DNA of 64,000 nt from an uncultured Bacilli bacterium (GTDB lineage: Bacteria; Bacillota_I; Bacilli_A; RF39; UBA660), in the NCBI GenBank assembly GCA_934091055.1, contig CAKOKN010000002.1, positions 88,405-152,404 of the forward strand. Direction: 5' to 3'. Position numbers and translations under genes: made by a program. The notes beneath the pieces are model-generated. The model saw nothing but the letters and a program-made list of their open reading frames with translations, was not told the origin of the DNA and ran no database searches. This document shows, piece by piece, positions 1 through 7,433 of the stretch. Numbering within the stretch: the stretch's first letter is position 1; the number at the start of each line of letters is the position of its first letter.

Positions 1-890
1 GACCAATAGATCAAACTCTAAAAGCATATAAAGCATTAGGAGCCATAGTAAAAGAGGAAGGCAATCATTTTATAATAGATGCAGAAGAATTAAAAGGCGC
101 CAAAATATATTTAGATATGCCAAGCGTTGGTGCAACTATCAATACAATGATAGCAGCTGTAAAAGCTAAAGGAAAAACAATCATTGAAAACGTTGCTAAA
201 GAACCCGAAATAGTAAACGTCGCAACATTCTTAAATACTATGGGCGCTAAAATAAAAGGGGCGGGAACAAATGTAATATCCATAACTGGAGTAGATTATT
301 TACATAAATCATTTCACGAAGTAATACCAGATAGAATAGAAGCTGGAACATATCTAATAATAGCTTCTCTATTAGGAGAAAATCTAACAATTAAAAATCT
401 AATCCCTTCACACATCGAAGCCTTAACTTCAAAACTAATCGAAGCTGGTGTCAATATGACAATTGAAGAGGATTCAATAACCGTATTAAGTACTGGAAAA
501 TATAACGCCGTTAATATAAAAACACTACCATACCCAGGTTTTCCAACAGATCTTCAACAACCTATAATACCATTCCTAACTCAATGTAGTGGTACAAGTA
601 TAGTAGAAGAAACAATCTGGGAAAATAGATTTCAAAATATCTATGACACCAATCGTATGGGTGCCAATATAATAGTAAAAGATAATAAAATTGCCAAAAT
701 AAAGGGAGTAACAAAACTAACCGGCAAAAATGTAACCGCAACTGATTTAAGAGGGGGAGCTTCAATGCTAATATGTGGTTTAATCGCCGAAGGAACAACC
801 ACTATTGACAATATAAAATATATCTTAAGAGGATATGATGATATATGTAACAAGTTATCCAAAGTAGGTGCTAAAATAGAATTAATATAA
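1..890 (+). CDS. murA: UDP-N-acetylglucosamine 1-carboxyvinyltransferase, 5'-truncated by window edge
   Basis: MurA transfers enolpyruvate from PEP to UDP-GlcNAc, the first committed step of peptidoglycan synthesis in the cytoplasm. The reading frame is open from the first base: codons from position 3 read PIDQTLKAYKALGA, the stretch just after the catalytic cysteine loop in MurA. The active-site Cys and the N-terminal third therefore lie outside the window. Further family hallmarks are LDMPSVGATINTMIAA, PYPGFPTDLQ, NRMGANI and the C-terminal LRGGASMLICGLIAEG. An internal ATG at 117 is not the start. The 3' end is intact. Firmicutes often carry two MurA paralogues, and the sequence alone does not say which one this is. 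Confidence 0.96.
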   Translation, partial: PIDQTLKAYKALGAIVKEEGNHFIIDAEELKGAKIYLDMPSVGATINTMIAAVKAKGKTIIENVAKEPEIVNVATFLNTMGAKIKGAGTNVISITGVDYLHKSFHEVIPDRIEAGTYLIIASLLGENLTIKNLIPSHIEALTSKLIEAGVNMTIEEDSITVLSTGKYNAVNIKTLPYPGFPTDLQQPIIPFLTQCSGTSIVEETIWENRFQNIYDTNRMGANIIVKDNKIAKIKGVTKLTGKNVTATDLRGGASMLICGLIAEGTTTIDNIKYILRGYDDICNKLSKVGAKIELI

Positions 891-917
891 ATATACTTAA
901 TTAGGACTAGGTGAAAT

Positions 918-1598
918 ATGAAAAAAGTATATTTAATAATAATTCTTTTTTTATCATGTTACTTTATATATAATAAAACAATCAATGAAAAATTATATTA
1001 CTTAACCATCGGAGATGCCATATCTAAAGGAACAAATGAATATAACATAGTAACATATGGTTACAACGATTACATAAAAGATTATCTAAGTAATAAAAAC
1101 AAATTAAAAGAATATAATAAAACATTTACCAACAACGATTACACAATCGAAGACATAGCGAGAATAATAAAGTATAATGAAACAAAAGACGGTTATACTC
1201 TAAATAGGTTAATAAAAAAAGCAGATATAATAACAATATCCCTAGGAATGAATGAATTATATTATAAATTAGAACAAAATAACGAAAATATATATACTTA
1301 TATTGATAATATATTAGATAAATATCAGGAAATATTAGACTATATAAACAAATTTCATCATCAAAAAGTATACATTTTGGGTTTTTATAACACTCTTGGC
1401 AAAGATAATGATATTTTCGAATATGCAAATTATAATCTTAATAAACTGTGTAACAAATACAATTATACATATATAGATTTAAGCAAACAACTAGATAACA
1501 ATCCAAATTATATCGCAAATCAAACAAAATTTATACCAAATAGCAAGGGATATGAAAAAATTTTTCAAATAATAGTTGAAAATTTAGAAAATAACTGA
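918..1598 (+). CDS. SGNH/GDSL hydrolase-like protein lacking catalytic Ser and His (probable pseudoenzyme)
   Basis: This 226-residue protein has an N-terminal hydrophobic segment (about residues 4-18, with a weak LSC lipobox-like end) and then an SGNH hydrolase fold. Block I reads IGDAISKG (residues 31-38) where the family has GDS, so the nucleophilic Ser is Ala. Block III is LGMNELYY, keeping the family Asn. The C-terminal block reads FIPNSKGYEKI where active members have HPN.KGY, so the catalytic His is Ile. Two triad losses suggest a non-enzymatic, perhaps carbohydrate- or lipid-binding, exported protein. It follows murA closely with start context GACTAGGTGAAATATG. Fold assignment is fairly secure; loss of activity is inferred. 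Confidence 0.7.
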   Translation: MKKVYLIIILFLSCYFIYNKTINEKLYYLTIGDAISKGTNEYNIVTYGYNDYIKDYLSNKNKLKEYNKTFTNNDYTIEDIARIIKYNETKDGYTLNRLIKKADIITISLGMNELYYKLEQNNENIYTYIDNILDKYQEILDYINKFHHQKVYILGFYNTLGKDNDIFEYANYNLNKLCNKYNYTYIDLSKQLDNNPNYIANQTKFIPNSKGYEKIFQIIVENLENN

Positions 1599-1604
1599 TA
1601 TAAT
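1576..1604 (+). promoter_or_regulatory. promoter of rpmE
   Basis: TTGAAA (1576-1581), a 17-bp spacer, then TATAAT (1599-1604). It overlaps the stop codon of the upstream SGNH-like gene and drives rpmE. Confidence 0.75.
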
Positions 1605-1625
1605 ATAACCTGTAAATTTATTACT

Positions 1626-1640
1626 ATGACTTTTTGTCAT
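1626..1640 (+). promoter_or_regulatory. small leader hairpin before rpmE RBS
   Basis: ATGAC (1626-1630), TTTTT loop, GTCAT (1636-1640), directly ahead of the GGAAGGAG ribosome binding site. It would form in the short 5' leader and could be an L31 autoregulatory element; that role is inferred from position only. Confidence 0.4.
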
Positions 1641-1659
1641 GGCGGAAGGAGAGAAAAAA

Positions 1660-1875
1660 ATGAAAAAGAACATTCATCCAAATGAAAATATAACTAAATT
1701 TGTTTGTGCTTGTGGTAATGTAATCGAAGCTGCCACTACAAGAAGCGAAGAAACATTTCCAATAGAAGTATGTTCAAAATGTCATCCATTCTATACTGGA
1801 AAACAAAATTTAGGATCTAAAAAGGGACAAGTAGAAAAATTCAATAAAAAATTTGGTTTTACTACTGAAAAATAA
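1660..1875 (+). CDS. rpmE: 50S ribosomal protein L31, zinc-binding type
   Basis: A 71-residue large-subunit protein starting MKKNIHPN. It carries both Cys pairs of the zinc-ribbon form: CACG near residues 16-19 and CSKC near 37-40, followed by HPFYTGKQN, the L31 signature. The start is taken at 1660 because GGAAGGAGAG lies 5-8 bases upstream; an ATG at 1639 would place the Shine-Dalgarno inside the gene. Monocistronic, with its own promoter and a terminator overlapping its stop. Zinc-type L31 can act as a zinc store in bacteria that also have a Cys-less paralogue; none is visible here. Confidence 0.97.
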   Translation: MKKNIHPNENITKFVCACGNVIEAATTRSEETFPIEVCSKCHPFYTGKQNLGSKKGQVEKFNKKFGFTTEK

Positions 1876-1900
1876 TGTGATTGAATTCACATTTTTTTAT
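1874..1900 (+). terminator. intrinsic terminator of rpmE
   Basis: AATGTGA / TCACATT stem with a 6-base loop, followed by seven T; begins in the stop codon. Confidence 0.8.
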
Positions 1901-1932
1901 TTTTATGGTATAATTAGCGTAAGTGATGAAAA

Positions 1933-3924
1933 ATGATTAATAAGAAAAAAGAAAAACTGAATTTAAAAAAATATTTTTTAAAGATAAAAAACAACTATCT
2001 ATTAGTGGTGATTTTCGTTTTGTCCTTATTATCAAATGATCTGATACTGAGATTAATAACGGTAAGAAACGGACTGAGTATATCGCCGTTACTGATGGAT
2101 ATAGCATATTTAATAATATTATCCTTATTTTCCCTTTTATTTAAAAAAGAGAATAGAATAAAATATTTTATAATTGTGTCAATAATACTAGATGTAGTGT
2201 GTGTAATAAATAGTATATATTATCACTACTACAGTTCATTTGCATCTATATCTCTATTAGCGACAGCTGTCTTTGCCGCGGATGTTAGTGATGCAATAGT
2301 AGAAAATGTCCTAAAGCCAATAGACTTTATATATCTTTGGCAAATAATATTCATATGTTGTTCTTACCACTACTTAAAAAAGAAAGATTATTTCAAAACA
2401 TCAAAAATACAAAGTAAGAAAAAACTAGTAAAGAAAGGCCTACTAACATCACTGGTTTGTATATTAGTAGGAGCCATATTTATGCCATCAAATGCTTGGT
2501 CTAGATTATATAAACTGTGGAATAGAGAATCCGTAGTTATGAATTATGGCGTTTATGTATATCAAGTAGACGACTTAATACAAAGCTTAACGCCGAAGAT
2601 AAATAGTATATTTGGACACGATAGTTCACTAAAAAAAGTTTCTAAATACTATAAAGAACATAAATATAAACAAATAAATAATGAATACACAAATATATTC
2701 GAAGGAAAAAATGTTATAGTAATACACGCAGAAAGTATTCAAACATTTCCAATGAAGCTAAGCTTTAATAATAAAGAAGTAACCCCTAATCTAAACAAAT
2801 TAGCCAAAGAAGGAATATTCTTTAGTAACTTCTATTCAGAAGTAGGAGTAGGGACAAGTAGCGATGCAGAGTTTACTTTTAATACATCTCTTATGCCATC
2901 AAATAAAGGCACAGTATTTGTAAATTACTTCGATAGAGAATATGTGGCAACCCCGAGATTATTAAAAGAAAAAGGCTATTATACATTTAGTATGCACGCT
3001 AACACGGGAGAATTTTGGAACCGTAACACAATGCATAAAAATTTAGGATATGACAAGTTTTATAGCAAAAATTCATATACAATAGATGAAACAATAGGAT
3101 TAGGTTTATCTGATAAATCATTCTTTAAACAATCTGTTGAAATAATGAAAAATATCAAAGAAACAGAAAAAGGACCATATTATGGACTACTTATAATGTT
3201 AACTAATCACACTCCATTTAGTGATTTAGATCTAATGGATGAATATCCTACCACAATAGATGTAGATATCAATAATCAAACAATAACAAGAAATTATTTA
3301 AATGGAACCACGATGGGAAATTATATAAGATCAGTTCATTATGCAGATCAAGCAATTGGTGAATTTGTAGACAATCTTGATAAGTCGGGCTTATTAGATA
3401 ATACAGTCTTAATAATATACGGTGATCACGACGCTAGATTAGATTTCAGTGATTTCAATACCTTGTATAACTATGATCCAATAACAGACACAGTAAAAAC
3501 AGAAGAAGATGAAGGATATATTTCATACAATGAATATAATTACGAGTTAGATAGAAAAGTACCATTTATCATATGGACTAAAGATAAAGAATTTAATCTA
3601 GAAGTAACTACCCCAATGGGTATGATAGATGCATTACCAACAATTGGTAATATGCTTGGTATTCATAGCAAGTACCAACTAGGTCAAGATATCTTCAATT
3701 TAAAAGATGATAACATAGTAACATTTGTAGATGGATCTTTCTTAACATCAAAAATTTACTACAATTCACCAAAAGGAGAAATATATTCGATAAATAATGA
3801 ACCAATATCAGAAGAATATCTTCAAGAAAGAATAAAACACTCTTCTGAATTGATTGAAATATCAAATGATATTATTTCTTATAATTTAATAAAAGAATTA
3901 GAGGCGGTTAAACCTAAAAATTAG
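1933..3924 (+). CDS. LTA synthase family protein (membrane-anchored phosphoglycerol transferase)
   Basis: A 663-residue polytopic enzyme. About five hydrophobic helices fill residues 20-200, then an extracellular sulfatase-fold domain runs from about 255 to 600. Metal and active-site motifs are visible: NVIVIHAESIQ (Glu ligand), the nucleophile loop VGTSSDAEFTFN, HANTGEFWNR, and IIYGDHDARLD (Asp/His ligands). Such enzymes polymerise glycerol-phosphate from phosphatidylglycerol onto a glycolipid anchor to build lipoteichoic acid. The nucleophile position, Thr in LtaS, may be the first Ser of GTSSDAEF or the preceding Thr. Start context is AGTGATGAAAAATG, a weak RBS. It precedes the agr regulators but with a separate spacer. 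Confidence 0.9.
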   Translation: MINKKKEKLNLKKYFLKIKNNYLLVVIFVLSLLSNDLILRLITVRNGLSISPLLMDIAYLIILSLFSLLFKKENRIKYFIIVSIILDVVCVINSIYYHYYSSFASISLLATAVFAADVSDAIVENVLKPIDFIYLWQIIFICCSYHYLKKKDYFKTSKIQSKKKLVKKGLLTSLVCILVGAIFMPSNAWSRLYKLWNRESVVMNYGVYVYQVDDLIQSLTPKINSIFGHDSSLKKVSKYYKEHKYKQINNEYTNIFEGKNVIVIHAESIQTFPMKLSFNNKEVTPNLNKLAKEGIFFSNFYSEVGVGTSSDAEFTFNTSLMPSNKGTVFVNYFDREYVATPRLLKEKGYYTFSMHANTGEFWNRNTMHKNLGYDKFYSKNSYTIDETIGLGLSDKSFFKQSVEIMKNIKETEKGPYYGLLIMLTNHTPFSDLDLMDEYPTTIDVDINNQTITRNYLNGTTMGNYIRSVHYADQAIGEFVDNLDKSGLLDNTVLIIYGDHDARLDFSDFNTLYNYDPITDTVKTEEDEGYISYNEYNYELDRKVPFIIWTKDKEFNLEVTTPMGMIDALPTIGNMLGIHSKYQLGQDIFNLKDDNIVTFVDGSFLTSKIYYNSPKGEIYSINNEPISEEYLQERIKHSSELIEISNDIISYNLIKELEAVKPKN

Positions 3925-3976
3925 AGTATTAATAATATGATACTATTATGATACTATAATGATGGAGGCAAATAAA

Positions 3977-4699
3977 ATGATAAAATTTATACTATGCGAT
4001 GATAGTACCAACGCATTAGATAGAGCAAGTCAAGCAGTAACCAAAACTATGATGAATTATGATATTGAATATAGAATACATAAATTTACAAGATTTGATG
4101 ATAAATTAAAGGAAATGATAAAAGATGAGGCTGATACTAAAATTTATATTTTAGATATTGAACTACCAATAGTAAGTGGTTTAGAAATAGCTTCAGAAAT
4201 AAGAGAGATAGATGATGATAGCATAATAATATTTGTAACAGCACATTCTGAGTGCAAAAATGATATCTTCTATTCAAGATTACAGGCAATAGACTTTATT
4301 TCTAAATATCATAGATATGAGGAAAGATTAGGCCAAACAATAGAACACGTGCTTAAAAAGTTGTGTAAGAATAAATCAATAGATTTTACATACGGTCACG
4401 TATATAATAAAATATTCTATAAAGAAATTAATTATATAGAAAAATCACCATCTCAAAATAAATGTATAATACATTTAACAAATAAGGATGAAAAGTTTAT
4501 TTCTGATACTATAATGAAATTAAAACAAGATTTAGGTTCACCATTTTTCCAAACACATAAATCTTGTCTAGTTAATCTAGATAACATAAAATTTATAGAT
4601 TATGCAAAATTCACAATATATTTTAAAAATGGAGAAAGTACATTACTTCTAACTCCTATAGCTAGAAAGGAGTTGAGGAAACGTGTCGGAAGTTATTAA
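3977..4699 (+). CDS. agrA: AgrA-type LytTR response regulator
   Basis: A 240-residue regulator with an N-terminal receiver (ILCDDS acidic pair at residues 8-9, IYILDIELP with the phospho-acceptor Asp near 57) and a C-terminal LytTR DNA-binding domain (FTYGHVYNKI, FFQTHKSCLVNLDNI). LytTR regulators of this type activate quorum-sensing promoters. The start at 3977 is chosen because GGAGG sits 8 bases upstream; an ATG at 3959 is upstream of that RBS. Its 3' end overlaps agrC by 17 bp, implying translational coupling. Together with agrC on this strand and agrB-agrD on the opposite strand it completes an agr circuit. Confidence 0.92.
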   Translation: MIKFILCDDSTNALDRASQAVTKTMMNYDIEYRIHKFTRFDDKLKEMIKDEADTKIYILDIELPIVSGLEIASEIREIDDDSIIIFVTAHSECKNDIFYSRLQAIDFISKYHRYEERLGQTIEHVLKKLCKNKSIDFTYGHVYNKIFYKEINYIEKSPSQNKCIIHLTNKDEKFISDTIMKLKQDLGSPFFQTHKSCLVNLDNIKFIDYAKFTIYFKNGESTLLLTPIARKELRKRVGSY

Positions 4700-6008
4700 T
4701 GCATTTGCAAGTGGTGTATCTTTAGATGTTTCTGTATGTTTCTTTGGTAAAATAGTATTTGAAGAATTCAGAAAGAAAAATAAATCTTATAACATATTTA
4801 TATTCTTATGTAGTAGTATATTACTTTCATTAATTAGTTCCTATCTTACTGGAACACCAAAAACAATTTTATTAAGTTTAATAATCTTCTTAACTTTAAA
4901 AGCAATGTTTAAAGTAGAAACTGGAAAAGCATTATTTTCCACAATAATATATTCAATCGCAGCAATAATTCCTGATTTGATAGTAACAACATTCTTTATT
5001 TATGCATTAGTTGGAAAAGCTTACTTCTATGCACATCTAGCTGGCAGTGCAATATGTACCATATGTGTTAGTGGTCTAATGATTTTATTAATTTATGTCG
5101 CTAGAAAGCCATTAAAGAAGGTAGTGAATTTTAATCCGTCAACAAATAAAAAGATAGTATTTGTGTCATTCATAACTTTGGTGTCTTTGGCTATATTCTT
5201 TTATAGATTAATAAAAACATTTGAATTTAATAATGACATACTTTATTACATATTAGTTATAGTTACATTGATACTAATTCTATTACTATTATTTAAACAA
5301 AAATCGGATAACGAAAATATTACCAAAAGGTATGACGATTTATTAACAGTTATGAAAGAGTATGAAACAGACATAGAAAAGCAAAGATCAACTATGCACG
5401 AAAATAAAAATGAACTTATGACTATAAAAAGTAAAATTAATGGTCGTGAGAAAGAAGCTGAAGTACTAAGATATATTGACAGTATAATTGGCGATAAAGT
5501 TACTAAGGGAAAAACAAAATATTCCAAATTTAAATACTTGCCATCAAATGGTTTAAAAGGATTTTTCTATTATAAAGTTCTAGAAGCTGGAGAAAAAGAT
5601 ATTGATACAACAGTTAACGTTTCAAAACAAATAGAAAATTGTTTCTTAAAAGATTTAAAGACTAATGATTTCAAACAATTGGCAAGATTAATTGGTGTAT
5701 ATTTAGATAATGCCATCGAAGCTAGCGCAGCATCAGATAAAAAATTATTAGGAATAGAAGTTTACTTAATAAACGGTAATGCAAAAATAATTATTTCTAA
5801 TACTTACGCCAATGATATAAATCTTGATAAAATGGGAAAAGAAAGATATAGTACAAAGGGTAAAAACAGAGGTCACGGCCTATTACTAGTAGAAATGATA
5901 CTAAGTAAAAGCGATATCTTTGAAGCAAAAACAAAAGTAACAGATGAGTTATACATACAAGAATTGACTATTAAAAATAAAACAAATAAAGAAAAAGACG
6001 CAAAATAA
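4683..6008 (+). CDS. agrC: AgrC-type sensor histidine kinase
   Basis: 441 residues, GTG start with GGAG 12 bases upstream inside agrA. Six or so hydrophobic helices span residues 10-205, the usual peptide-sensing module. A coiled linker leads to the DHp motif HENKNELM (His about residue 239) and a GHKL ATPase domain with LDNAIEAS (N box) and GRGHGLLLVEM-like (G box, RGHGLLL). This is the HPK10/AgrC architecture that binds a cyclic autoinducing peptide outside the cell and phosphorylates AgrA. The ligand is expected to be the agrD product encoded just downstream on the other strand. Confidence 0.92.
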   Translation: MSEVINAFASGVSLDVSVCFFGKIVFEEFRKKNKSYNIFIFLCSSILLSLISSYLTGTPKTILLSLIIFLTLKAMFKVETGKALFSTIIYSIAAIIPDLIVTTFFIYALVGKAYFYAHLAGSAICTICVSGLMILLIYVARKPLKKVVNFNPSTNKKIVFVSFITLVSLAIFFYRLIKTFEFNNDILYYILVIVTLILILLLLFKQKSDNENITKRYDDLLTVMKEYETDIEKQRSTMHENKNELMTIKSKINGREKEAEVLRYIDSIIGDKVTKGKTKYSKFKYLPSNGLKGFFYYKVLEAGEKDIDTTVNVSKQIENCFLKDLKTNDFKQLARLIGVYLDNAIEASAASDKKLLGIEVYLINGNAKIIISNTYANDINLDKMGKERYSTKGKNRGHGLLLVEMILSKSDIFEAKTKVTDELYIQELTIKNKTNKEKDAK

Positions 6009-6032
6009 AAAGGTCACAAATTGTGATCTTTT
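6007..6032. terminator. bidirectional terminator between agrC and agrD
   Basis: AAAAGGTCACAA / TTGTGATCTTTT stem around a 2-base centre, with T/A runs on both sides. It serves the convergent agrAC (+) and agrBD (-) transcripts. Confidence 0.8.
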
Positions 6033-6046
6033 ATTTATTGTGCAGA

Positions 6047-6163
6047 TTATTTGTTTAATAAAGATTTTGGCATTTTAGGTTCATCAGCAAACCATAATAT
6101 GCAAGCTTTAGTACCTAAGTTAGAAGACAATGAACCGATCCAAGATAATAATGATGCAAACAT
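6047..6163 (-). CDS. agrD: AgrD-type cyclic autoinducing peptide precursor
   Basis: A 38-residue ORF read on the minus strand: MFASLLSWIGSLSSNLGTKA, then CILWF, then ADEPKMPKSLLNK. The three AgrD parts are present: an amphipathic N-terminal leader, a core with a single Cys, and an acidic Pro-containing C-terminal tail (DEPKMPKSLL) matching the AgrD tail type. Processing by AgrB should cut after Phe and form a five-residue Cys-Ile-Leu-Trp-Phe thiolactone, with N-terminal trimming unknown. The RBS AGGAGG lies 6 bases before ATG. It sits 29 bp after agrB on the same strand. A 75-codon ORF on the plus strand over the same bases is a shadow. Confidence 0.9.
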   Translation of the reverse strand: MFASLLSWIGSLSSNLGTKACILWFADEPKMPKSLLNK

Positions 6164-6192
6164 ACTGTACCTCCTTTACTTCTTATTCCATA

Positions 6193-6801
6193 TTAACTAT
6201 AAGAAACATCATAGTTTTTATAGTTATTATATGGTAATTGAAACATCCTATAAATTAAAGGGTGAATCATCAAAGTAGCTTCCAATAACCCCAAGAATAA
6301 ATAATTACTAATAGAACTATCTCTAAATACAACAATTAATATCAAATAAATAATACCATTTATCAAAGTGAAAATCTTATAAATTTTTCTTTTTCTTGCA
6401 TTCAATAAAGGTCTTTTGTAGGTATCCGCTGGTGCATATTTAATTAAACATATAAATGATAAACAACTAATACTTATCTTTATATAAGAAGGAATGTCAA
6501 CGTACTTAGCAATAAGTGCTCCTCCTATAAAGAAGAGAATTGAAATAATTAAACAATGACTGCTTTTCTTTGCGTGCATTCCAAATGCGGTAGTTCTAAT
6601 AATATTATAAAAAATCATAATAATCAACATATCTTTAAATATTCCTAAAATAAAAGCTAATATAAAGATAATTACTATCTTTGTTACAGTAAGATAAATA
6701 GCTTCAAGTCCATAGGCAATTTCCTCAAGTTTTTCCTCACTAAAGTTTGGATTTTTCTTCTTTATCTTACTTATAGAATTATTTAAAAACTTCTCTTTCA
6801 T
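6193..6801 (-). CDS. agrB: AgrB-type accessory gene regulator, membrane peptidase
   Basis: A 202-residue polytopic membrane protein. GMHAKKSSHC places His76 and Cys83 seven residues apart, the spacing of the AgrB catalytic His/Cys pair. The N-terminus ISKIKKKNPNFSEEKLEEIAYGLEAI and the C-terminal NARKRKIYKIFTLIN basic loop are also family-like. AgrB cleaves the AgrD C-terminal tail and forms the thiolactone at the membrane. It is first in the agrBD transcript, which converges on agrAC; in staphylococci all four genes are in one operon, so this split arrangement is worth noting. The RBS is weak (TAGGAAATG). Confidence 0.94.
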   Translation of the reverse strand: MKEKFLNNSISKIKKKNPNFSEEKLEEIAYGLEAIYLTVTKIVIIFILAFILGIFKDMLIIMIFYNIIRTTAFGMHAKKSSHCLIISILFFIGGALIAKYVDIPSYIKISISCLSFICLIKYAPADTYKRPLLNARKRKIYKIFTLINGIIYLILIVVFRDSSISNYLFLGLLEATLMIHPLIYRMFQLPYNNYKNYDVSYS

Positions 6802-6818
6802 TTCCTACTCACAACTAC

Positions 6819-6907
6819 AGTATATCACGAATAAGTATTTCAATAAGTATGTCATATCTTAAACAAGCACCATTTATAAATAAGAAAAATAATTAACAAA
6901 TAGTTAA
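6819..6907 (-). promoter_or_regulatory. agrBD promoter with candidate LytTR (AgrA) direct repeats
   Basis: On the minus strand a -10 TATACT lies at 6824-6819. A -35 would fall at 6847-6842 and reads CTTATT, far from consensus. That position is covered by a direct repeat ATACTTATT x2 (+ strand 6830-6838 and 6842-6850, period 12). Further upstream a second repeat, TTAACTATTT/TTAATTATTT (6898-6907 and 6887-6896, period 11), occurs. A poor -35 with helically phased direct repeats fits activator-dependent LytTR promoters. Inferred. Confidence 0.45.
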
Positions 6908-6962
6908 CTACAAAATCATTTAATCTTTTCAAATTATAATACCATTTAAATTAACAATTATC

Positions 6963-6991
6963 TTGTTATAAATAAAAAAAAGTAGTATAAT
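6963..6991 (+). promoter_or_regulatory. promoter of the EIIB-like gene
   Basis: TTGTTA (6963-6968), 17-bp spacer, TATAAT (6986-6991), followed by the AGAGGTGAATAA ribosome binding region. Confidence 0.65.
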
Positions 6992-7012
6992 GTAATAGAG
7001 GTGAATAATTAA

Positions 7013-7327
7013 ATGGAACCATATCAATACATAATTATAATAGCAGTGTTATTAATAATAGCCTTTTCAGTAGTAAAAATGAATAAAAAAGATTTAAAGC
7101 TAGAACTTAATAAATTAGTCGATTTACTAGGAGGCAAAGAAAACATTTTAAGTACTGAAGTAGAAATGTCCCGTTTTAAAGTAACATTAAAAGATATATC
7201 AAAAGCAAACAAAGATGGTATTTTAAAATTAGGAGCTAAAGGTGTAGTAGAAATTGATGATCAACTAAAAATAATATTAGGTTCAGATGCCAAGAAACTA
7301 AAGAAATATATAGATGATTTAAAGTAA
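7013..7327 (+). CDS. membrane-anchored PTS EIIB-like domain lacking the phospho-cysteine
   Basis: A 104-residue protein with one N-terminal helix (residues 4-22) and a cytoplasmic domain resembling glucose-type PTS EIIB: LVDLLGGKENI, SRFKVTLKD, ILKLGAKGVVEI, IILGSDAKKLKKYI. In active EIIB the motif is C-x-T-R-L; here the equivalent stretch is E-M-S-R-F, so the phosphorylated Cys is replaced by Glu. It cannot act as a standard phosphocarrier. A structural or regulatory role, perhaps mimicking the phosphorylated state, is inferred. Monocistronic with its own promoter and terminator. No PTS permease is visible nearby. Confidence 0.7.
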   Translation: MEPYQYIIIIAVLLIIAFSVVKMNKKDLKLELNKLVDLLGGKENILSTEVEMSRFKVTLKDISKANKDGILKLGAKGVVEIDDQLKIILGSDAKKLKKYIDDLK

Positions 7328-7333
7328 TTAACA

Positions 7334-7366
7334 GTCAAAAAAGAACAAAAAGTTCTTTTTTTTGAC
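7334..7366 (+). terminator. intrinsic terminator
   Basis: GTCAAAAAAGAAC / GTTCTTTTTTTTGAC hairpin with a 5-base loop and internal T-run. Confidence 0.8.
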
Positions 7367-7433
7367 ATTTTTCGACAAAATTCGACAAATAAAAAGTATA
7401 TAATATTTTTAGTAAAAGGAAAAGGTGAAATAA

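Noticed and set aside
6051..6278. 75-codon plus-strand ORF in the agr region
   Set aside because: It is antisense to agrD and the end of agrB, has no RBS or family match, and the minus-strand agrD has a strong RBS and all AgrD features.
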